NCBI GenBank assembly: GCA_029051525.1
Contig: JAIDKG010000001.1
Coordinates: forward strand, 1 to 40,517
Direction: 5' to 3'
Length of the DNA: 40,517 nt
Source: Muribaculaceae bacterium
GTDB taxonomy: Bacteria; Bacteroidota; Bacteroidia; Bacteroidales; Muribaculaceae
The position numbers and the translations under genes are program-made. Position 1 is the first letter of the stretch. Each line of letters opens with the position of its first letter. The notes under the pieces were generated by a model. It saw nothing but the letters and a program-made list of their open reading frames with translations. It searched no databases and was not told the DNA's origin. This document shows positions 32,889 to 40,517 of this stretch, one piece after another.

Positions 32889-34949
32889 TTATCGGAAGGA
32901 GCCTTGCTGCTGGCGGCCGGAGGGGAAGGTGTTGTAGAAATCCTCTTCATCCTCTTCATCCTCCTCGGGGGTGTTGCTGTTGGTGCGTTCGTTCTTGCGC
33001 GGGGTGGGCTTGTTCTTTAGCAGGGCGGAGGGCTTCATGGTGTCGGCCGGGGTATCGAATACATTCCAGGTCTCCTCCTTGTTCCAGTTCTGTTTCACCG
33101 ATATGGATTTCGGATAGTAGAAAGCCGGTTCAGGCTGACGCCCTGCAATGATGTCGCCCGAATCCCATACACCGTTACCGTTGAGGTCGGCCACGATGCG
33201 GAAATAGAATTTGCCCGGAGTGAGATTGTTGAATCTCACCCGGCCGTTCTCTAATGGCATGCGGCGCGTGGGCTCGTCCGACTGATTCAGGAGTTCTACA
33301 AATGCCGGGAGTCCGGCCGGCCAGTCGGCCACATTCAGAATCAGCGAGCAATACTCCTTCTCCGCCTTGGTCGAAAACTCCTGACTGAAAGGTGCTGTCG
33401 ACAGACCGTAGATATTCTCCATAGCCAGAGTGTCGGCAGAGAGACGATACTTCGTGTCATACTTCCACGGGCGCTCGATGCGGTATATGCGCGGATTTAT
33501 CGAATCGTTGATCAGTTGCACCGGTTCTGTGGCCGTCCATACTGTGTCGCGCAATTCCTCAATGCGGAAGAGGGCTGTGTCGAGTCGGGCCAACGGGGAG
33601 TCGGTCTGTATCAACAGCGGACGGTCCACATCCAGCGAGCTTCCCCCGAGAAGATTGAACTGCATCAGCGGCACAGGAGGAGCCACTGAATCCGCCTGAG
33701 CCGTGTCATCTTTCTTTTTCTTCTTATCATCCTTTTTTGCCTTTGATTTGCGCGGACGGTCGGTGGTGAGGCGCAGAGTGTCGGATGTGGCCACATAGCG
33801 GTTGAGTGAATCCAGTTTCAGATATCCCACGGCGAGCCGCAGTGTGTCGGTGCTTATGATGCGCGGGTTGCTGATCCAGAGTGAGATAGTGTCGGCTCCC
33901 TGCGAGCGTTCCATCGTGTACCAGTCGGTGCCCGGCATCTCCTCACCTACGAGCGAGAATGTGGGTAGCTGACGGTTGGGGGCATTGAAAGTCAGGTTGA
34001 TGCGGGTAGAGTCCTGCCGCGCATAGCTGCTCACGAATTGCTGCTTGCGGCTCGTCAGGAAAGAGCGCAGCAGAATATCATTGGGGAGATAGATGGTGCG
34101 TTGGCGGCTCACCACACTGTCGACGGTGCCAAGTTTGGTGTTGAAAATCGTATCCGAGGCTATGGCCGACTCAGTAGAGGGTGTCACCACGGTTTCATAA
34201 AAAGCCATCTCCTCATCGGGGGAGGAGAAGAGGTAATCGGAATTGGTGTCATCGAGCGCATATACCCGATAGCGTCCCGGCGCGAGACCCTCCACCGAGA
34301 ATCTGCCACGGTCGTCGGTGCGTGCCACACGGTCGAACATCTTATGGAAAATCAGCGGCAGCCGACTTTTATCGGCCAGAGTGTCGGATAGTTCCGGAAG
34401 TCCCTCAAACTCAGGCGTGATAGTCTCCTGTAAAGAATCGATCGGTTCCGGCACACGGTGCACACCCACGATCTTCCCCTGCATCGGTTCCATCGCCCGG
34501 GCCGACAGTACGCGTCCGGCGATTCGGAGCGAGTCCACGGTCGGTCCCGTAGAGAATGTATAAGAGAAATTCACCAACGGATTCGACTCATTATTATCCT
34601 CGATAGCATCGGCAAAATCGATGGTATAGGTGGTGTTGGGGAGCAGCGAATCCTGGAAAGTCACCGTCACGCGATGACCTTGCGCCGCCACACGCGGCAC
34701 ACTCTTCGACGGCGGCGACACCACTACCTTCTGCGAGGCATCGGGCACATTGACCAGTTCGTCGAAATCGAGCGTCACCTTATCGGTTGTCACCGGCACA
34801 TCCGAAGAATTCGGCGCCGGATTGGCGCGCACAAATCTCGGCGGCTGCTCATCGCGGGCACCGCCTGAGGGATTGCCGATACTTGCGCAGGCCACAGCCA
34901 GCAAGGCGATAGCCGCGAAAAACAACAGATGCAAGGGGATTCGCTTCAT
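32889..34949 (-). CDS. Ig-like-domain (Big_5 / SbsA type) lipoprotein
   Basis: A 686-residue protein with lipobox LAVAC (Cys21) and then CASIGNPSGGARDEQPP, the typical opening of this Bacteroidetes family. Residues about 38-135 form an SbsA-like Ig domain (ANPAPNSSDVPVTTDKVTLDF, NTTYTIDFADAIEDNNESNP). A carboxypeptidase-like regulatory fold follows (RFSVEGLAPGRYRVYALDDTN near 225-250). A lysine-rich linker lies near 398-415 (KSKAKKDDKKKKKDD), and a second beta-rich half ends with GKFYFRIVADLNGNGVWDSG. The C-terminus is acidic (EEDEEDEEDF). Homologs are envelope proteins of unknown function. It is monocistronic, with two -7 boxes directly before the start. Confidence 0.85.
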   Translation of the reverse strand: MKRIPLHLLFFAAIALLAVACASIGNPSGGARDEQPPRFVRANPAPNSSDVPVTTDKVTLDFDELVNVPDASQKVVVSPPSKSVPRVAAQGHRVTVTFQDSLLPNTTYTIDFADAIEDNNESNPLVNFSYTFSTGPTVDSLRIAGRVLSARAMEPMQGKIVGVHRVPEPIDSLQETITPEFEGLPELSDTLADKSRLPLIFHKMFDRVARTDDRGRFSVEGLAPGRYRVYALDDTNSDYLFSSPDEEMAFYETVVTPSTESAIASDTIFNTKLGTVDSVVSRQRTIYLPNDILLRSFLTSRKQQFVSSYARQDSTRINLTFNAPNRQLPTFSLVGEEMPGTDWYTMERSQGADTISLWISNPRIISTDTLRLAVGYLKLDSLNRYVATSDTLRLTTDRPRKSKAKKDDKKKKKDDTAQADSVAPPVPLMQFNLLGGSSLDVDRPLLIQTDSPLARLDTALFRIEELRDTVWTATEPVQLINDSINPRIYRIERPWKYDTKYRLSADTLAMENIYGLSTAPFSQEFSTKAEKEYCSLILNVADWPAGLPAFVELLNQSDEPTRRMPLENGRVRFNNLTPGKFYFRIVADLNGNGVWDSGDIIAGRQPEPAFYYPKSISVKQNWNKEETWNVFDTPADTMKPSALLKNKPTPRKNERTNSNTPEEDEEDEEDFYNTFPSGRQQQGSFR

Positions 34950-34954
34950 AACTG

Positions 34955-34970
34955 CAAAATTACAAAATTA
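34955..34970 (-). promoter_or_regulatory. Two adjoining -7 boxes (TAATTTTG twice)
   Basis: Minus-strand TAATTTTG occurs at 34970-34963 and again at 34962-34955, directly abutting. Starts would fall about 0-9 bases before the ATG at 34949, implying an almost leaderless mRNA. No TTTG partner at consensus spacing. Confidence 0.45.
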
Positions 34971-35180
34971 TCGCAGAACCTGCAACTGGCCCGTGACTAT
35001 TCAGCGGGTTCTCAATAGTGCAGTCGCTCCGCGACCGGTGCCGGTGGGGATAGCACTCTCCGGGCACTGCTCGTGCTGTCGCCAGAGCAAGCGGTTAATA
35101 TGCAGTGCAGTCACTCTGCGACTTAGGCTGCGCTTGGGGAGTCGGTATGCCGGTGGGTCGGAGACCCACCAGGACTGAAA
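34971..35180. other. Non-coding region with short direct and inverted repeats
   Basis: No gene. CAGTCGCTCCGCGAC (near 35022) and CAGTCACTCTGCGAC (near 35108) are diverged direct repeats. A perfect 8-bp hairpin GGTGGGTC/GACCCACC is at 35152-35170. Confidence 0.5.
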
Positions 35181-35377
35181 GCTACGGTATTATCCCACGC
35201 AGAGGCGCAAAGACGCAAAGCCCGGACCGGCGCGAAGCTCTCTGCGCCTTTGCGCCTTTGCGTGGTCCACCCGCGCAGCTACGGTGTATTATCTCACGCA
35301 GAGGCGCAAAGGCGCAGAGCCTTGGACCGGCGCGAAGCTCTCTGCGCCTTTGCGGCTCTGCGTGGTAGCCCCGCGCG
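35181..35377. repeat. Tandem duplication of a 97-base CGCAGAGGCGCAAAG unit
   Basis: Two units (35181-35277 and 35278-about 35377), each GCTACGGT..TATTAT..CACGCAGAGGCGCAAAG...GGACCGGCGCGAAGCTC...CTCTGCGCCTTTGCG...TGGT. Each unit is itself an imperfect palindrome (ACGCAGAGGCGCAAAG against CTTTGCGCCTCTGCGT-like sequence). A degenerate third piece (GTCTGCGTGAG...TCTCTGCGTGATC) runs to about 35410. This CGCAGAG/GCAAAG repeat type is known from intergenic DNA of many bacteria and yields spurious translations rich in LCAFAPLR. Confidence 0.85.
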
Positions 35378-35412
35378 TCTGCGTGAGTTCCCTGCTCGTC
35401 TCTGCGTGATCC

Positions 35413-35432
35413 CCGATCGCGGCAGGCCGCGA
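35413..35432. repeat. TCGCGGC-AG-GCCGCGA palindrome
   Basis: The core TCGCGGCAGGCCGCGA is identical to the palindrome at 40441-40460, which borders the second repeat family at the right end of the window. The remaining sequence to the terminator at 35512 is GC-rich and shows no gene. Confidence 0.6.
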
Positions 35433-35511
35433 CGTACGCATCGCAACTGCACACTAATGTGCCGTCGTGGATGGGCGGCGGCGCGCCGTGGGGGCAGAGT
35501 AGGATTTTGAT

Positions 35512-35559
35512 AAAAAAGAATCCGGATGCCGGAATCACAGGGATTCGGGCATCCGGATT
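35512..35559 (-). terminator. Terminator of frdCAB
   Basis: A perfect 12-bp outer stem (35519-35530 with 35548-35559) around further pairing, followed on the minus strand by a six-base U-run (35517-35512). It lies 22 bases past the frdB stop. Confidence 0.92.
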
Positions 35560-35580
35560 TTATCTGTATCTCGCGAGAGA

Positions 35581-36336
35581 TTACTCCTTGCACTTGGCAG
35601 CGATGAAGTGGCGGTTCATGCGGCCGATGTTGTAGAGCTTGATGTTCTTCGGGCACTCAGCCGAGCAGGCACCGGTGTTGGTGCAGTTGCCGAAGCCGAG
35701 TTCGTCCATCTTGGCCACCATAGCGCGCACGCGGCGGTCCTTCTCCACAGCACCCTGCGGGAGCAGAGCGAGCTGGCTGATTTTAGCCGACACGAAGAGC
35801 ATAGCCGAGCCGTTCTTGCAGGCAGCCACGCAGGCGCCGCAACCGATGCAGCTTGCAGAGTCCATCGACTCGTCGGCGTTGACCTTCGAGATGGGGAGGT
35901 CGTTGGCATCCTGTGCGCCACCGCAGTTGAAGCTCACATAGCCACCGGCCTGCTGGATCTTGTCGAATGCGTTGCGGTCTACCATAAGGTCCTTGATCAC
36001 CGGGAACGCAGCCGAACGCCAGGGCTCCACAGTGATAGTCTCGCCATCCTTGAAGCGGCGCATGTAGAGCTGGCAGGTAGTGGCACCGGTAGCCGGGCCG
36101 TGGGGGTGACCGTTGATATAGAGCGAGCACATACCGCAGATACCCTCGCGGCAGTCGTGGTCGAATACGATGGGCTCCTCGTGATTCTCAACGAGCTGCT
36201 CGTTGAGAATGTCGAGAGTCTCCAGGAAGGAAGTGTCAGGGGTGGTCTCGACATTCATATAAGTCTTAAACTCGCCCTTCTCTCGCGGTCCGGCCTGACG
36301 CCACACCTTGAGATTGACTGTCATTTTATCATCCAT
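35581..36336 (-). CDS. frdB: Fumarate reductase/succinate dehydrogenase iron-sulfur subunit
   Basis: A 251-residue electron-transfer subunit. The N-terminal ferredoxin-like domain carries the [2Fe-2S] site in [23 protein letters not shown] (about 58-80) and a later Cys (TTCQLY). The C-terminal domain has [19 protein letters not shown] and [17 protein letters not shown] for the [4Fe-4S] and [3Fe-4S] clusters. It links quinol oxidation in FrdC to flavin in FrdA. Last gene of the operon, 24 bases after frdA, followed by a strong terminator. In anaerobic Bacteroidales the complex works as a menaquinol:fumarate reductase producing succinate. Confidence 0.96.
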   Translation of the reverse strand: MDDKMTVNLKVWRQAGPREKGEFKTYMNVETTPDTSFLETLDILNEQLVENHEEPIVFDHDCREGICGMCSLYINGHPHGPATGATTCQLYMRRFKDGETITVEPWRSAAFPVIKDLMVDRNAFDKIQQAGGYVSFNCGGAQDANDLPISKVNADESMDSASCIGCGACVAACKNGSAMLFVSAKISQLALLPQGAVEKDRRVRAMVAKMDELGFGNCTNTGACSAECPKNIKLYNIGRMNRHFIAAKCKE

Positions 36337-36360
36337 TGTGTGTTACTTCTTCTTTAAAGT

Positions 36361-38388
36361 TTATGACTTATAGTTACGGGTCTGCACCTTGATAGCCTCA
36401 TAGTGGAGAGGCTCCTTGATGAGTTCGGGTGCTTTGTCGTCGCTGCCCTGATAGTCCCAGCAGCTCACGTAGAAGCAATTCTGGTCATCACGCTTGGCCT
36501 CGCCCTCCTCGGTCTGATACTCCTCGCGGAAGTGGCCGCCGCATGACTCGTTGCGGCTCAGCGCGTCGTAGGCGATAAGCTCACCCATAGTGATGAAGTC
36601 ATTGAGACGGAATGCCTTGTCGAGCTCCACGTTCATACCCTCGGCCGAACCGGGGATATATAGACGAGTGTCAAACTCCTTGCGGAGCTTCTTGATCTTC
36701 TCGATAGCCTCCTCAAGGCTTTGCTTGGTGCGAGCCATGCCGACATCGTCCCAGAGCACACGGCCCAGCTCCTTGTGGATAGAGTCGACACTGCGGTCGC
36801 CCTGGATAGCCATCAGGCGGTCCATCTTGGCCTGACACTCAGCCTCGGCCTTGTCAAACTCGGGGAGGTCGGTCGAGAAGTGGGGCACGGAGATCTGGTC
36901 GCTCAGATAGTTCTGGATAGTGTAGGGGAGCACGAAATAGCCGTCGGCCAGACCCTGCATCAGAGCCGAAGCGCCGAGACGGTTTGCGCCGTGGTCGGAG
37001 AAGTTGCACTCGCCGATTGCGAAGAGACCCTTGATTGAAGTCTGGAGCTCATAGTCCACCCAGATACCACCCATTGTGTAGTGGATAGCGGGGAAGATCA
37101 TCATCGGGTTGTAGTACTTCACGCCATCCTTCTCGCAGGCGAGTTCGCCGGGGTTGACGTCGGTGATCTCCTCATACATGTCGAAGAGGTTGCCGTAGCG
37201 CTGGCGCACCACGTCGATGCCCAGACGGTTGATGGCCTCCGAGAAGTCAAGGAATACGGCCAGGCCGGTGTTGTTGACACCGAAGCCCTTGTCGCAGCGC
37301 TCCTTGGCGGCACGCGAAGCCACGTCGCGCGGCACGAGGTTACCGAAAGCCGGGTAGCGGCGCTCCAGGTAGTAGTCGCGCTCCTCCTCGGGGATGTCGG
37401 AACCCTTGATCTGGCCCGACTGCAGCTTGCGGGCATCCTCGATATTCTTCGGCACCCAGATGCGGCCGTCGTTACGCAGCGACTCCGACATCAGAGTGAG
37501 CTTCGACTGCTTGTCGCCGTGCACCGGGATACAAGTGGGGTGAATCTGCACGAAAGCCGGGTTGGCGAAATATGCGCCCTTACGGTAGCAGGCCATAGCG
37601 GCAGAGCAGTTACAGCCCATTGCATTGGTAGAGAGGAAGTAGGCGTTGCCATAACCGCCGGTGGCGATAACCACGGCATGAGCGGCGAAACGCTCGAACT
37701 TACCTGTCACGAGGTTCTTGGCGATGATGCCGCGTGCGCGGGGCACGCCGTTCTCATCCTTCACCAGCACCACATCGTGCATCTCATAGCGGTTGTAGCT
37801 CTTCACCTTGCCGAGCTGAATCTGGCGGTTGAGCGAAGAGTAGGCACCGAGCAGGAGCTGCTGGCCGGTCTGACCCTTGGCGTAGAAAGTACGGCTCACC
37901 TGAGCGCCACCGAACGAACGGTTGGCCAGCAGACCGCCATATTCACGTGCGAAAGGCACACCCTGAGCCACACACTGGTCGATGATATTATTCGACACCT
38001 CAGCCAGACGATATACGTTGGCCTCACGGGCGCGGTAGTCGCCACCCTTCACAGTGTCGTAGAAAAGACGGTATACAGAGTCGCCGTCGTTCTGATAATT
38101 CTTGGCTGCGTTGATACCACCCTGAGCAGCGATCGAGTGAGCGCGGCGGGGTGAATCCTGAATGCAGAAATTGAGCACATTGAAGCCCAGCTCACCCAGA
38201 GTCGAAGCGGCAGAAGCGCCGGCCAGACCGGTGCCCACCACGATGATGTCGAGCTTACGCTTGTTGGCGGGGTTCACGAGCTTCTGGTGAGCCTTATAAT
38301 TGGTCCATTTCTCAGCGATAGGACCCTCCGGGATTTTGGAATCAGCCGGATTCATTGTTTTTACTTTCGTGATATCAATAGTTTCCAT
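36361..38388 (-). CDS. frdA: Fumarate reductase/succinate dehydrogenase flavoprotein subunit
   Basis: A 675-residue catalytic subunit with covalently bound FAD. The Rossmann [17 protein letters not shown] lies near 52-68. [19 protein letters not shown] follows and includes the His expected to link FAD. Further on come QIHPTCIP with catalytic-region residues, RDVASRA (active-site Arg), [11 protein letters not shown], and GEC...[14 protein letters not shown] in the C-terminal part of the FAD domain. The helical and capping domains reach to the C-terminus. The N-terminus is about 40 residues longer than E. coli FrdA, as in other Bacteroidetes enzymes. It lies 17 bases after frdC and 24 before frdB. 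Confidence 0.97.
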   Translation of the reverse strand: METIDITKVKTMNPADSKIPEGPIAEKWTNYKAHQKLVNPANKRKLDIIVVGTGLAGASAASTLGELGFNVLNFCIQDSPRRAHSIAAQGGINAAKNYQNDGDSVYRLFYDTVKGGDYRAREANVYRLAEVSNNIIDQCVAQGVPFAREYGGLLANRSFGGAQVSRTFYAKGQTGQQLLLGAYSSLNRQIQLGKVKSYNRYEMHDVVLVKDENGVPRARGIIAKNLVTGKFERFAAHAVVIATGGYGNAYFLSTNAMGCNCSAAMACYRKGAYFANPAFVQIHPTCIPVHGDKQSKLTLMSESLRNDGRIWVPKNIEDARKLQSGQIKGSDIPEEERDYYLERRYPAFGNLVPRDVASRAAKERCDKGFGVNNTGLAVFLDFSEAINRLGIDVVRQRYGNLFDMYEEITDVNPGELACEKDGVKYYNPMMIFPAIHYTMGGIWVDYELQTSIKGLFAIGECNFSDHGANRLGASALMQGLADGYFVLPYTIQNYLSDQISVPHFSTDLPEFDKAEAECQAKMDRLMAIQGDRSVDSIHKELGRVLWDDVGMARTKQSLEEAIEKIKKLRKEFDTRLYIPGSAEGMNVELDKAFRLNDFITMGELIAYDALSRNESCGGHFREEYQTEEGEAKRDDQNCFYVSCWDYQGSDDKAPELIKEPLHYEAIKVQTRNYKS

Positions 38389-38405
38389 ATCGTCGGTGAA
38401 ATGAT

Positions 38406-39383
38406 TTATTTGTTACCTGAAACGCCTGTGGAAGGAGCCGGTACGGCTTCCTCTTCGGCCGGAGCAGCCTCCAGATAGTCAAGGAACTCAACCTGCTGAC
38501 CCAGGACCTCCATCATGCCGTCATACTTCTCGCCGAAGTAAGCCTTGGCCTGCGGATCCTGCATCTGCTGGAACTGACTGCGCACCATGCGGGAATACTC
38601 ATCGAAGCTCAGCATAGAGAGCTGCTGCACAGCGCCGGGACCGAAGTCATCCTCATACTCCGGCACCACCATAGCCTTGTACTGCTCGCGGAGCTCCGGA
38701 TCATTGAGATAGAAATTCTGGTTAGCCTTCACAGTGAATACCACACCCTCGGCGATAAAGAGAGCCACCACGATCGAGCACCACCAAGTGGCGATCTTCT
38801 TCAGGCGCGGGATCCATGCAGTGCTGTCCCAGCCCACCGACTGGAACATCGACCAGATACCGTGGTTGAGGTGGAACCAGAGGGCGATGAAGCCGATGCA
38901 GTACACCACCAGAGTCCAGGGGAGCTGGAAAGCCTCCTGAAGGAAGAGGGTGCCGGCTGCTGCCGGGATAGTGGTGTGGGCGCCGAGCACCTCCACGAGC
39001 TGCATCTTGGCCCAGAACTGAATCATATGCACCACGAGGAATGCCACGATTACGATGCCGAGCACGAGCATATTCTGCGACGACCATTCCACCGACTTCG
39101 GGCGGTGAGCCACGGCATAGCGCTCATGACCGCGTGCGCGACGGTTCTGCACCGTAAGCATCACGGCATAGATGATGTGAACTAAGATAAACGCTGCCAG
39201 ACCGGCCGAGGCGATGAGCGCATACCAGTTAGCCCCAAGGAAGAGGCACACCGAATTGTACGCTGCGGGCCAGACGATGGCGATTGCGTTCATCAAACAG
39301 TGAAAAGTCAGGAACAGGACCAGCACGGCACCTGTAATGGCCATGATGAACTTACGTCCTACTGAAGAGTTTGATAACCACAT
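38406..39383 (-). CDS. frdC: Fumarate reductase/succinate dehydrogenase cytochrome b subunit with C-terminal extension
   Basis: A 325-residue membrane anchor. The start at 39383 ([18 protein letters not shown]) is the conserved family start; a longer in-frame reading covers the promoter and is rejected. Five TM segments are visible (about 13-33, 50-80, 105-122, 155-170, 200-220). Heme-ligand-type His occurs in [25 protein letters not shown] and [14 protein letters not shown], fitting a diheme b-type (Wolinella-like) subunit that oxidises menaquinol. Bacteroides homologs end near residue 230. Here about 95 further residues follow: soluble, acidic, helical ([40 protein letters not shown]), with a Pro/Glu/Ala tail. 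First gene of the operon. Confidence 0.93.
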   Translation of the reverse strand: MWLSNSSVGRKFIMAITGAVLVLFLTFHCLMNAIAIVWPAAYNSVCLFLGANWYALIASAGLAAFILVHIIYAVMLTVQNRRARGHERYAVAHRPKSVEWSSQNMLVLGIVIVAFLVVHMIQFWAKMQLVEVLGAHTTIPAAAGTLFLQEAFQLPWTLVVYCIGFIALWFHLNHGIWSMFQSVGWDSTAWIPRLKKIATWWCSIVVALFIAEGVVFTVKANQNFYLNDPELREQYKAMVVPEYEDDFGPGAVQQLSMLSFDEYSRMVRSQFQQMQDPQAKAYFGEKYDGMMEVLGQQVEFLDYLEAAPAEEEAVPAPSTGVSGNK

Positions 39384-39515
39384 AGCAGTTCTGAAAAATT
39401 TAAGTGTTTTATTTAGTGTTTTATGTTTATTAGATATGGTTGCCTTCCCGCACTGATAGCCGGGATTCCGAAGGTCGGCTGGCCTCAGGTATCTCGGCGC
39501 GTTTGGGAATATCTG

Positions 39516-39546
39516 CAAAATTATCACAAATCCCGCTATCCGCAAA
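39516..39546 (-). promoter_or_regulatory. Promoter of frdCAB
   Basis: The minus strand has TTTG (39546-39543), 19 bases, TAATTTTG (39523-39516), a full match to the Bacteroides consensus. The predicted start near 39510 leaves a leader of about 127 bases before frdC. Confidence 0.8.
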
Positions 39547-39951
39547 ATAAAACCCTTAAAAAATTTGTAATCGGGAAGGATATGGGAGGGCGACAAACAA
39601 AAAAAACGACTTGCGCCCTCTCGGGTTTAGTCGGTTCACTTAAAAAATATCAAATTATAAATTACAAAAATATCTTCGATGCAAAGCCCCTCTCTGCCGC
39701 TGAAGCTTTGGCGCGTATTGGGAGAATGGGCCGCTCCATCATTAGCATTTTTGTGAGAACGCGCTCTAAGTCCGGCTTTTCGGCGGGGGCTGTGATTCGT
39801 GGAGTCCTTTTTAGAGTCCTTTTTTGACTCGGGATGGGCCTAAATGAACCGTTTTGAACCGCTTTTTTGCCGTTTTTTTTAGCTGCAGGCGGGCCGCTTT
39901 TATTGCTAAAATTAAACCCAACGTACTGCAAGACAGTGAGTTGGGTATTCG
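39547..39951. other. Intergenic region between the frd promoter and tRNA-Arg
   Basis: No convincing gene. A minus-strand frame over 39662-39931 is Lys/Arg/Pro-rich without domain features, and is judged spurious. GAACGCGCTCT at 39757-39767 matches the last 11 bases of the dispersed repeat arm and may be a decayed end. Confidence 0.5.
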
Positions 39952-40025
39952 TGAAGCGGCTGGGATTCGAACCCAGGACCGACAGCTTAGAAGGCTGTTG
40001 CTCTATCCAGCTGAGCTACCGCTCC
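39952..40025 (-). tRNA. tRNA-Arg (anticodon UCU)
   Basis: Minus strand: acceptor GGAGCGG pairs with CCGCTTC (one G-U), D arm GCTC...GAGC, anticodon stem ACAGC/GCTGT around the loop CTTCTAA with anticodon TCT, T arm CTGGG-TTCGAAT-CCCAG, discriminator A. No CCA is encoded. It reads AGA codons. Cloverleaf complete. Confidence 0.97.
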
Positions 40026-40158
40026 GATATGTAAGGTCATCTGTCGGGCGAGACCAATCGCTACGGGTATATCCGTTTGCGCCGCAAAGGTAGTGATTTT
40101 CCCGCACATATGCAAATATTCATTACGAAATACACGAAATCACCACGAATAACGACTG

Positions 40159-40190
40159 CGTGCAGCTCGGACAGTAGTCCGAGCTGCACG
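40159..40190. other. Perfect 13-bp hairpin
   Basis: CGTGCAGCTCGGA (40159-40171) and TCCGAGCTGCACG (40178-40190) with a six-base loop. It lies upstream of the tRNA and outside any gene. No U-run on either side, so it may be a repeat rather than a terminator. Confidence 0.5.
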
Positions 40191-40242
40191 CGGAGAGGAC
40201 CCACCCCTCCGCGACAGGTGTGGCGCGTACGTAGGGTCGCGG

Positions 40243-40349
40243 CCCAATGCTATTAACTTAAGCCTAAAAAATAACTTTCGTGCTATTACAAAAGCTTGAT
40301 TTTCAATAGAACTTTGAATGGCAAAATCCCTTAAGTTAACAGCATTGGG
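40243..40349. repeat. 107-bp MITE/IS-end-like element (family 2)
   Basis: The termini CCCAATGCTATTAACTTAAG (40243-40262) and, inverted at 40330-40349, CCCAATGCTGTTAACTTAAG differ by one base in 20. The AT-rich interior has no gene. Both ends are bordered by TCGCGGC sequence (GGTCGCGGC on the left; the palindrome GGTCGCGGC-CT-GCCGCGACC at 40348-40367 on the right), which is probably part of the unit or its preferred target. Confidence 0.65.
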
Positions 40350-40440
40350 TCGCGGCCTGCCGCGACCGGGTCAATGGGAGCGGATGGTGGGGCGCGACTG
40401 AGCGTTGGTGGATGGATTCCGGAGGGGTGCGTTAGAGGTT

Positions 40441-40517
40441 GGTCGCGGCAGGCCGCGACCCAATGCTATTAACTTAAGGCAAAGTTATAAAAAACGGCCA
40501 TGGCCGGTTATGTGTTA
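40441..40517 (+). repeat. Family 2 repeat end running off the window
   Basis: The palindrome GGTCGCGGC-AG-GCCGCGACC (40441-40460) is followed by CCCAATGCTATTAACTTAAG (40459-40478), identical to the left terminus of the 107-bp element. The sequence then differs (GGCAAAGTTATAAAAAACGG, then a CGGCCATGGCCG palindrome), so this may be the end of a larger insertion sequence or another non-autonomous copy. Confidence 0.6.

Noticed and set aside
35181-35410. Possible CRISPR array or coding repeats
   Set aside because: The units are adjacent without spacers, self-complementary over most of their length, and of the known CGCAGAG intergenic type. No cas genes are in the window.
39757-39767. GAACGCGCTCT as another family 1 repeat copy
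   Set aside because: Only 11 bases match and the flanking sequence shows no sub-terminal similarity, so chance cannot be excluded. It is mentioned in the intergenic note only.
39662-39931. 89-codon minus-strand frame near the tRNA
   Set aside because: Lys/Arg/Pro-rich translation with no recognisable fold, no promoter box in front, and unlike the codon use of the neighbours.

Overview
The window looks like chromosomal DNA of a Bacteroidales bacterium, most likely near Muribaculaceae. The evidence is Bacteroides-type promoters (TAnnTTTG at about -7, sometimes with TTTG 19 bases upstream), no clear Shine-Dalgarno sequences, a fused SecDF, a fumarate reductase operon in the order cytochrome b / flavoprotein / iron-sulfur, YfhO, a PgQC-like M28 glutaminyl cyclase, many lipoproteins, and the ATP type of PEP carboxykinase. 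The family placement is inference from gene content only. Almost all genes lie on the minus strand.

Layout, left to right. 1-700: a truncated dispersed repeat, a small terminase-like protein and a long inverted repeat in its leader. 0.7-3.1 kb: an operon of three FKBP-type prolyl isomerases and a small lipoprotein. 3.5-7.4 kb: a small plus-strand protein, a cysteine-rich LTXXQ-type periplasmic protein, then glutaminyl cyclase-tyrS. 7.6-10.3 kb: a thioredoxin-like lipoprotein overlapping comM/yifB. 10.4-16.9 kb: yfhO, a small conserved protein, xerD, an Lrp regulator, and pckA with a long structured leader. 17.4-19.9 kb: lpxB-tsaE-birA. 20.1-22.6 kb: a beta-helix lipoprotein, a secreted YD-repeat-like protein and a broken lipoprotein. 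23-26.7 kb: a carboxynorspermidine dehydrogenase-like gene overlapping a GH31 glycosidase. 26.9-28.2 kb: a zeta-type toxin-antitoxin pair bracketed by inverted ends of a repeat family, followed by a complete 427-bp MITE-like element. 28.4-35 kb: a flippase-like membrane protein, secDF and an Ig-like lipoprotein. 35-35.5 kb: tandem repeats. 35.6-39.6 kb: frdCAB with its promoter. 39.95 kb: tRNA-Arg(UCU). 40-40.5 kb: a second, IS/MITE-like repeat family running off the window.

Most genes are housekeeping: envelope biogenesis (lpxB, secDF, FKBPs, flippase), anaerobic C4 metabolism (pckA and frdCAB together serve PEP/oxaloacetate/fumarate/succinate flux), translation (tyrS, tsaE, tRNA) and DNA processing (xerD, comM).

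The least explained signal is a structured DNA/RNA motif found three times. An outer stem leads to GAAGAAGGA, then a 6-7 bp hairpin with a two-base loop, then GACTGATGA, then the outer stem again. The stems differ between copies but stay paired, and the conserved flanks align as tandem G-A mismatches separated by Watson-Crick pairs. It sits in both arms of the 427-bp element and at the tip of the inverted repeat near the left end.
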